Positions 57,681 through 64,000 of a DNA stretch of 64,000 nucleotides are shown here, one piece after another. Under the pieces are notes generated by a model, which was not told the DNA's origin, ran no database searches, and worked only from the letters and a program-made list of their open reading frames with translations. This stretch comes from Cristatella mucedo (taxonomy: Eukaryota > Bryozoa > Phylactolaemata > Cristatellidae). Each line of letters begins with the position of its first letter. Positions within the stretch are counted from its first letter, which is position 1. The stretch spans positions 1,897,001 to 1,961,000 of the forward strand of contig WPIO01000039.1 in the NCBI GenBank assembly GCA_009760855.2. The letters are read 5' to 3'. Made by a program: the position numbers and the translations under genes.

Positions 57681-58013
57681 GATATCTATGCAAGAACTTC
57701 CAGCAATATTCGTAACAGCGGCTGTACTTATAAAAGGTGGTAGGGCATAACGTCCTTGACATAGCTGTATCCGGTTCCGAGCTGTCGACCGCGGCTGGCC
57801 GCGATGGAGTCTTTGACCGGTTAGTGTTAGCCGCCTGTATTTTTGGTCAGAACGCGCAACTATTTTGCACAGCGCTTTCTGAAGTGTCAGGAATATGTCC
57901 TGAAGCTTTTATATTGATGTAGTCATCGTCTTGCCGAAGCAGTCGCCATAGCCGGCGATTAGCGCCAGCTGATTCTTGCCGGTAGGTGCGCCGATATGTG
58001 TGCTTTTTTTCAG

Positions 58014-58114
58014 GGACTGGCGTGATAGGCGACGCGAAAATGGTCGCAGCAAAGCAAGAGACGTCGGTGAACCTGAGTGAATTTACGATGCAACTGGAGG
58101 ACTATGTTCCGACT
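58014..58114 (+). CDS. TAF10: TAF10 exon 1 (coding 58040-58114, residues 1-25)
   Basis: Encodes [20 protein letters not shown] then DYVPT. Donor GTAGGT, phase 0. Sequence before the ATG is open back to a possible acceptor (TTTTTTTCAG) at 58013. Confidence 0.85.
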
Positions 58115-59009
58115 GTAGGTTAACTTTCCCGCTGTTTGACGTCCTGTGTACTGTTGCTTTAGCGCCCCTTGCGGTGCCTCGTATTTTTTCTTGGAACCGA
58201 ATAGGTTCGTGATTTGCATTATTCTGAAGGTTAAAATTGCTTTAATTATGTACATTGTGTTGCTAGCTGTCTAGATTTTTTAAAATAAAAGTGACGACAG
58301 TGCCGATTTCCCTGCCAAAACGAAGTTCCTAGAAAGAGATTTAGTTCCCCGGGCACTGTAAAGATGTCGTATTATTACGCAGTCGCGTCTGAGGGAGAAG
58401 GCAGCTTGGGCTCGACCTTACAGGCAGCACAGGTCATACGCGTTATGAATTATAAACAACAATGGTTGAATGGTATGAGCCACGTAGGCGAGTAGAAATA
58501 GCAATTGGATGAGTATCGTAGCAGTGCCTGGTAACCCAATTGTGCTGAGCAGAAGTACTGTGAAGAGGGAATAATACAATTTATTTCCTTGTAATGTTTG
58601 TGCCACACGTTATGAACTCAAGTACGATAAGCATAGTTGCTCTGTTTAGGAATCCATGTGCCATCAGGCTGTAACCACCTTATCTTTTGCAGTGGACACT
58701 GCAACACAACAGTCTAGCTGCTGCATGCATTGTAAACCTCAGATTTGAAAGTGAAACACAGGGCCGTAATAATCGACACTTACAGTATTACTACCACACA
58801 GTTTATTCATTATTTATGCCGTATGAGTATAGTACACACTTTTCGTGTGCATAGTCTCTCCATGTGCATGAAAATTTGCAAAATGGGCTTCATGCCAGGT
58901 GTAACACATATTCTCCTCGACCGCCTGATACATTTTTTTCTGGCATTCTCCTCAACCGCCTGATACATTTTTTGCTGGCATTCCTTCGGATATATATAAA
59001 TATATAAAT

Positions 59010-59104
<95 letters not shown>

Positions 59105-61909
59105 TAGTGAATGACATGAGACATGAAAGCCGAACCAAATAAAAGCCAAACTGTGCACGTACAATTTACGGCAATGCGGATTTAGTGTTCGAAGGCATAA
59201 GCTGTGGTGTCGCAAGCAAGACAAAGGCAGTCACACACTCGTGACTTATTTACCTTGGGGTTACTGATATGCCATTAACGGGGAGATCATTCGTATTAAG
59301 CAAACTTTCAGTCCTAGTGCCTTTTATTTCTTTAATGCTTGCTAACACCAACTGCACAGCTGCAGCTCACTTTTATCTCACCATACTTTATCTGTAGATT
59401 CACTGTAGGCAACTGGATTCAAGAAATGAAGGCCTTTTACGTAATGCTCCTATGTAATGTAATGTTCCTATAGAGTTTCCATTTTTGCTTTGGCTTTGGG
59501 TGCTGAAAGCCGGTAGGTATGAGATAATACACTGAGATTCGATTCATTCCCGGTTGGTTAGCTGTGCCTGTTCATGAAGCACCTCTGTTAAGCCCTATTC
59601 TGATGCTATACGAATGAGGCTGTTAGACTAGCTAATATGTAGTTGTTGCAACTATTCACGTAAAGTTAACGAAGGCATAAGTTGGAAGCCCAGCAAACAG
59701 CTTTAGATTGTTGCTGCACTTGGTTGTACCTTGGGCATTGTGCTTAGCGTACCGGGGCGCAAACAAAACCTGGTTAAGAAGAGAAGGTGGATTGGTTTTT
59801 TGTGCACACATTCTGCTGACTTATGTAAGGCGATATAAATACACGAAGGCATGGTGTTCAGTCTGCTGCAGTAGCAGTGCAGGACATGGCTGGTCTAGTC
59901 CCATCAGTAAACATAATAAGTACGATCGAATTATTAAGTTATTTGTCAGGATTCATAACTCATAAACATACTTAACCTTTACTTATATCACAGAAAGAGA
60001 TGTCCGGTACGGTTGAAGTACATTGTGACTATTAGGTTATCGCCTAGGTACCTGCACTTATTTGCTATAGCAATTAAGTATCGTTATCGTGTTTCGAGTT
60101 TCTAATTCTACTAGTATCGGTCCTTCAGCAGCTAGAACTTGGCTACAGTAAGTTAATCCAGAGTCTCTCCTCATTGTGTAACAATATGACACACTAAAAA
60201 TAGGAAGAAGCTGTGATTGTGAGCTGTCATTTATTTTCTTGGCAGTGAATTAAAATATTATGGGCTGTGCATGAATACTAGGGACATGGAATATTATGTA
60301 CTTTATTTAGTCCTGTATGCAGCTGCCTTCAGTTTGGATCATAAGGATCTTAGTCTGACTGATAGATGTCCTAATTTATTAGTCATGATATTATATGATA
60401 TTATGATTATATAGCTGTGATATTATTTGCTATAGCAAGCATATATGATTCTGGCCTATAAAATCCAAGCTCCCTTTGGATCAAGATATGACCTCAAATA
60501 TTTAAGTGTTTTATGGATTGCTGGCCAAAGAATTTCAGGAGAACACAGGATTCGCACGAGTTTCAGACTTGTAACACACTGTGTAGTTACCACCTTGGTT
60601 TACTTACTAAAATAAATAAAATAAATGTAATTTATTTGTATAGCACCCCAAGAGAACTTAAGCTCTATTCAGGCGCTTCACATATGCCTCAGGGCTCGAG
60701 CCCACGACCTCAGCCAGACCTTGGTCGGGGCGAGCACCTTAACTGCTGGACCAAACCAGCTCGGTCCTTAAACAGGCCAAGTGACCATCTGTTTGCAGTA
60801 TCTGGAGCAATTTCTGACTCCTCACTTAGTTGCATTTTCGACGGATACTATTTTATAGCACCGACTGAGTACCGGGAAGTAAGATTTACTGGCTGCACTC
60901 AGTATCCCCTCTCTAACAACGTATCTCAACAACTAAGTAGGGCATTTTCTTAGCCAACATCAAGGGTTTGAAGCATGCTATTTTGAGCATAGACAACTAA
61001 TGGGCTGACGTCAGTTAAGAAACTATGCGAGAAATCGATGGTTTGGTACTAAGGAAAACTGCTATACAGCCGTTTAAATGATGAACAAGGAATTGAAGAA
61101 TTCTTTTGAACAATAACTTCTGACTTAACTGTCTCTGTTTGCCAAATGCACGTACTGAATCGAACTGTATTCTCGTAATCTTAATGGAAAATTTTTAATA
61201 CATGCAGATCATTTGGCATTCCAAGTATTTGCAATGACTTCTATAGCAGTTTTATTGGGTTTTGCATCCTTTTTTATATCAGGTAACTAAGTTAATTGGC
61301 TTCTAGCTCAAAGTGCACTGTTGACTTCTTATATTGTCTCTAACCAGGTCTGGCCGAGGCATGTGCTTAAGAACATACCTAGTGTATTTTTTTTGAAGAG
61401 AGCATGACTTTTGGCACAATCAAAACCTCACACTTCACCGTGTCCTGATGGCGATATCAAAAGCTATCCTTCGAAAAGCGGAACTGTTGCTACGTCCACC
61501 TAAAACTACCAAACAAATAATTTTGCATGATTTTCACACCTAGTAGTAGGCTAACCTGGTGGCAACATGTAAAATTCGCAAAATGTATTGTTTCTCCATA
61601 TTAATCCTACACAAGAGTAGTACTTTTGGTATCGATTTTTGTAAAAATCTTCTATATTTGATATTTTTGTTGATTTACAGAGTAGGTGGATTAATAGAGT
61701 AAACACTGTAATGATAATAATAATAATGCACTTGATAAAGCGCCCTCAGAGAACTCAATCTCTCTCTAGGTGCTTAACATTTGCTGCAAAGGGAAATGCA
61801 ATTGAATGGTGAGTAATATCATGTAATATCACAATATCATCTGTATGTAATATCATAATATCATCTGTAATATCAGTAATATCATAATATCATCTGTATG
61901 TGCATCTAG

Positions 61910-61947
<38 letters not shown>

Positions 61948-63804
61948 GCGCACTCGCACGCACACACACACACGTGCACCCCATACCGCTATGCTAGTAG
62001 GCTTGTTCAGTCTGCATTGCTGACACACTTGAAGTATAGTGGCGAGTGTCTATGTTGTACAGTTATACAAATCCTGTCGGCCTGAATAGTAGTTGGTCTC
62101 TTTGTTGGCTGAAAGTTGCATTTTGTGCTACCCATCCACAGCACTCGCTTTACCAAGTTGTGGTATGTTCAGGTGCCTAGGAAGCAGGATCTAGCTACTG
62201 GATCTTAACTACAGTAAGATGGCAAATATATATCAGATGTGTGAACTTATTTGTTCGCAGATAGTCCATGCTAGAGGGTGAACTACGACATTGTTCTGTA
62301 GAAAAAAATAAATAAAAAACTAGTTAACTGTTGTGAGAAGACCCGAGGGCTCCTGTGGTGACTATTAGGCTAGCAGATGTATGTTGACTCTGGATTAGTG
62401 CCAGACCACTAACTAGCTTGGCCTGTTTGTAGGTGTATCTAGGTATGCTCCATTGTAGCGCTGGCCATAACATAGTTCATGCTGTATGTATGCACTTGTT
62501 TTTTCCGTGGGTTTTTGACCAAGGGTTAAGGTGCTCGTTCTTGACGACCTGGGTTGTGGGTTCGAGTCCTGAAGTGGGCGGTTCTTTATTGCCCACTGCA
62601 AGCGGTGGTGATAGCCGCTATATAAACGAGGTTTCTACATCAGCTAACAATTATTAGTTATTATTTTTCGGGGGTGGCATGCACATTAGTTTGCACGATT
62701 CCTTGATTCAGACTTAGCAGCTAATTTAAAAGCAAGACAGCTATTGCCTGGCTAGTGAATCGTTAGTATAAAAGGAAGAGAGCTGTTTTTCCATTAGTCA
62801 GTCATCATCTGCTGTTCAGAGGTGGTCAATGGCAAGGACTCTGTATGTCTGACATCGATGGGGATTTGTAGCTCAAAAGAATTTCTTTTGTTGCATCGAT
62901 GGGGTTCTTGGCAACATGTTATGTGACAGAAAGAGCAAATCAGCCGATCAGCCATTTGAATAGTATGCATAAGTGAATGTGAAGATGTCCTTGATTGATT
63001 CCAACAAACAGGCTAGCTGTGACATCTTGGCTAATTGTAAGTTCAGTGGCAGATCCAGCATGGTTAACTACATCTGTATGATCAAGCTACTCTTTCTGCT
63101 TATGTGTGACCGTGTGGTTCGTTCTTGCAGCTGCCAGATGCTGTAACAGCATACTATCTGAACAAATCCGGGCTTGAGGCGACCGATCCACGAATGTAAG
63201 TCTATACTGGAGGTTCTTTTGCCCCTGAAAGGACTGCATTTGCAAGTAATGGTTGTTCGCTAGTGCCGAGTCTCAGTGCTGCAATACGGCACTAGCATTT
63301 GATAGCCCAGGTCGTGGGTTTGAGTCATGTCTGCTGCAAGTGGGTGAAAATGCCCTAGGCTCTTCTGCTGCTAAGCAAATGAGGCTGTTAAATCAGCTAC
63401 CCATGCGTTTTGTTACTGTTACATGATCACATTTTATTGTTCAGTGTTCGTCTGGTATCACTTGCTGCGCAGAAGTTTATATCTGACATTGCTGTTGATG
63501 CTCTAAACCACTGCAAGATGAGACAGTCCGGACAGCAGCAACAGGGCAAGAAGCCGGGAAAGGTAGGCAGTGGAATGGGAAATGCAGCCAGCCGCGAAGC
63601 TCTCAGGCAGGCAATGTGACTACATAGGGTTGCTACAGAGCACCATTTATTTGCACGTAGATCATGGCGAGATTTTTGCCTAATTTACCTTGCTTTCTAA
63701 TTGCTGCATTACAGGATAAGAAACTTACACTTACCATGGAAGACCTCGTTCCTGCGTTGGCTGAGTACGGCATTAGTGTAAAGAAGCCTCCTTATTTCAA
63801 TTGA
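58040..63804 (+). CDS. TAF10: TAF10, TFIID/SAGA histone-fold subunit, 4 coding exons
   Basis: TAF10 is a nuclear histone-fold subunit shared by the TFIID and SAGA-type coactivator complexes; it pairs with TAF3/TAF8 or SUPT7L. Exons: 58040-58114, 63131-63195, 63445-63562 and 63715-63804 (348 nt, 115 aa), all GT-AG with matching phases. The protein follows human TAF10's conserved C-terminal half: [58 protein letters not shown], a Gln/Lys-rich loop, [26 protein letters not shown]. The ATG has a good context (AAAATGG) and an in-frame TAG lies upstream, but human TAF10 has 218 aa and fly about 167, so the low-complexity N-terminus is essentially absent. Intron 1 is 5.0 kb and filled with repeats. 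An upstream coding exon cannot be excluded. Confidence 0.93.
58325..58380 (+). repeat. LINE-C-like 3' end fragment
   Basis: AAGTTCCTAGAAAGAGATTT, AGTTCCCCGGGCACTGTAAA and GTATTATTA resemble the LINE-C end; diverged. TAF10 intron 1. Confidence 0.5.
58990..59104. repeat. (TA)n and (CA)n compound microsatellite
   Basis: TA-rich run passing into CA. TAF10 intron 1. Just before it, a phrase like CGCCTGATACATTTTTT is repeated twice (58920-58975). Confidence 0.96.
59105..60624. other. TAF10 intron 1, unassigned part
   Basis: AT-rich sequence with only short frames. A trace of a SINE-B tail (GATGCTATACGAATGAGGCT, GTTAGACTAGCTAATA) lies near 59600-59640. Confidence 0.45.
60625..60764 (-). repeat. 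SINE-A, minus, complete
   Basis: Reverse orientation: tail TAATTTATTTGTATAGCACC, CTCTATTCAGGCGCTTCACA, box B GGGCTCGAGCCCACGACCTC, and box A CACCTTAACTGCTGGACCAA, ending CCAGCTCGG. All SINE-A parts are present. Confidence 0.88.
60765..61710. other. TAF10 intron 1, unassigned part
   Basis: Nothing recognised. Confidence 0.4.
61711..61822 (-). repeat. LINE-C 3' tail, minus
   Basis: AATAATGCACTTGATAAAGC, AGAGAACTCAATCTCTCTCT and GGGAAATGCAATTGAATGGT; very close to the copies at 40463 and 54824. Confidence 0.85.
61808..61905. repeat. Short tandem repeats of AATATCATCTGTA-like units
   Basis: ATATCAT and CTGTATGT elements recur about five times immediately next to the LINE-C tail, which ends in GTAATATCATG; probably replication slippage from that sequence. 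Confidence 0.7.
61914..61974. repeat. (CA)n microsatellite
   Basis: CA run with CGCACTCG interruptions. Confidence 0.97.
62513..62666 (+). repeat. tRNA-derived SINE-B
   Basis: GACCAAGGGTTAAGGTGCTC as box A (SINE-A-like), box B GTGGGTTCGAGTCC, the TTGCCCACTGCAAGCGGTGG hairpin, GCTATATAAACGAGG and CATCAGCTA with an ATT tail. Confidence 0.82.
63131..63195 (+). CDS. TAF10: TAF10 exon 2 (residues 26-47)
   Basis: Encodes [20 protein letters not shown] then R. Acceptor GTTCTTGCAG, donor GTAAGT; the Ile codon is split with exon 3. First histone-fold helix. Confidence 0.97.
63305..63402 (+). repeat. SINE-B fragment in TAF10 intron 2
   Basis: Box B GTGGGTTTGAGTCA, CTGCTGCAAGTGGGTG, GCTGCTAAGCAAATGAGGCT and GTTAAATCAGCTACC. 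It ends about 40 bases before the exon 3 acceptor. Confidence 0.7.
63445..63562 (+). CDS. TAF10: TAF10 exon 3 (residues 47-86)
   Basis: Encodes [29 protein letters not shown] and a Gln/Lys-rich loop. Acceptor TTGTTCAG, donor GTAGGC. Long central histone-fold helix. Confidence 0.97.
63715..63804 (+). CDS. TAF10: TAF10 exon 4 (residues 87-115, stop)
   Basis: Encodes [20 protein letters not shown] then SVKKPPYFN and TGA. The ending closely matches other animal TAF10 C-termini. Confidence 0.97.
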   Translation, partial: DKKLTLTMEDLVPALAEYGISVKKPPYFN

Positions 63805-64000
63805 CTGGCTACTTACTCGCTTAGACATTATGTGGACAGCGATCTTCGCTGGTCTTGCTGTCGCATGCTGAGCTTCGGCTTAACTGTATGGGAATGCTGC
63901 TGCGAGCGTTCTTCAACGATTGGCATACAAATACTGGACCGTTCAGCACTTCAAATGGCAAATCGTTGCACCTTACACCAAAGAAGCTCATATAGGACAT
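63805..64000 (+). other. TAF10: TAF10 3' UTR, runs off the window
   Basis: No AATAAA was seen before the window ends, so the polyadenylation site is beyond it or uses a variant signal. Confidence 0.5.

Noticed and set aside
61808-61905. Regularly spaced repeats, considered as a CRISPR-like array
   Set aside because: Units are short, directly adjacent and variable, with no spacers; simple slippage in a eukaryotic intron.

Overview
The window is animal nuclear DNA, probably from an invertebrate. It holds three spliced, metazoan-type protein genes in a background of SINEs, LINEs, one LTR retrotransposon and long microsatellites. I see no prokaryotic gene organisation, no CRISPR array and no rRNA or intact tRNA gene. 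I could not narrow the lineage further from sequence alone.

Layout. (1) 1-15.1 kb is repeat-rich and holds no host gene I can recognise. It contains a hAT transposase remnant (about 840-1140, minus), tRNA-derived SINEs, and a decayed LINE with endonuclease and reverse transcriptase (about 11.16-14.77 kb) that carries a second LINE fragment inside it. (2) 15.1-33.1 kb, plus strand: a CpG-rich promoter region, then a complete ezrin/radixin/moesin (ERM) gene. Its 13 coding exons lie at 20517-32049, join in frame at every boundary and give 590 residues: FERM domain, alpha-helical region, and C-terminal actin-binding tail with the regulatory threonine. (3) 33.1-39.6 kb: intergenic, with SINE and LINE pieces. 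(4) 39.6-51.25 kb, minus strand: an SLC35F6-like drug/metabolite-transporter gene in 7 exons, about 358-388 residues. Its second intron begins GC instead of GT and contains a perfect (GGC)20 tract; other introns carry very long CU and UG microsatellites. (5) 51.5-58.0 kb: intergenic, with a LINE copy and a small LTR retrotransposon (55172-57414) nested inside a minus-strand LINE remnant. (6) 58.0-63.8 kb, plus strand: a TAF10 gene (TFIID/SAGA histone-fold subunit) in 4 coding exons, 115 residues, with an unusually short N-terminus; its 3' UTR leaves the window.

The three genes look like unrelated housekeeping neighbours (cortex-membrane linker, membrane transporter, general transcription factor), not a functional cluster. 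The most coherent unusual biology is in the repeats. One tRNA-derived SINE family (called SINE-A here) shares its 3' tail with the CR1/L2-like LINE (LINE-C here), including the terminal ATT repeat, as expected if the SINE borrows the LINE's retrotransposition machinery. Repeat family names are mine. All exon boundaries and homologies were read by eye and none was checked by database search or transcript data.
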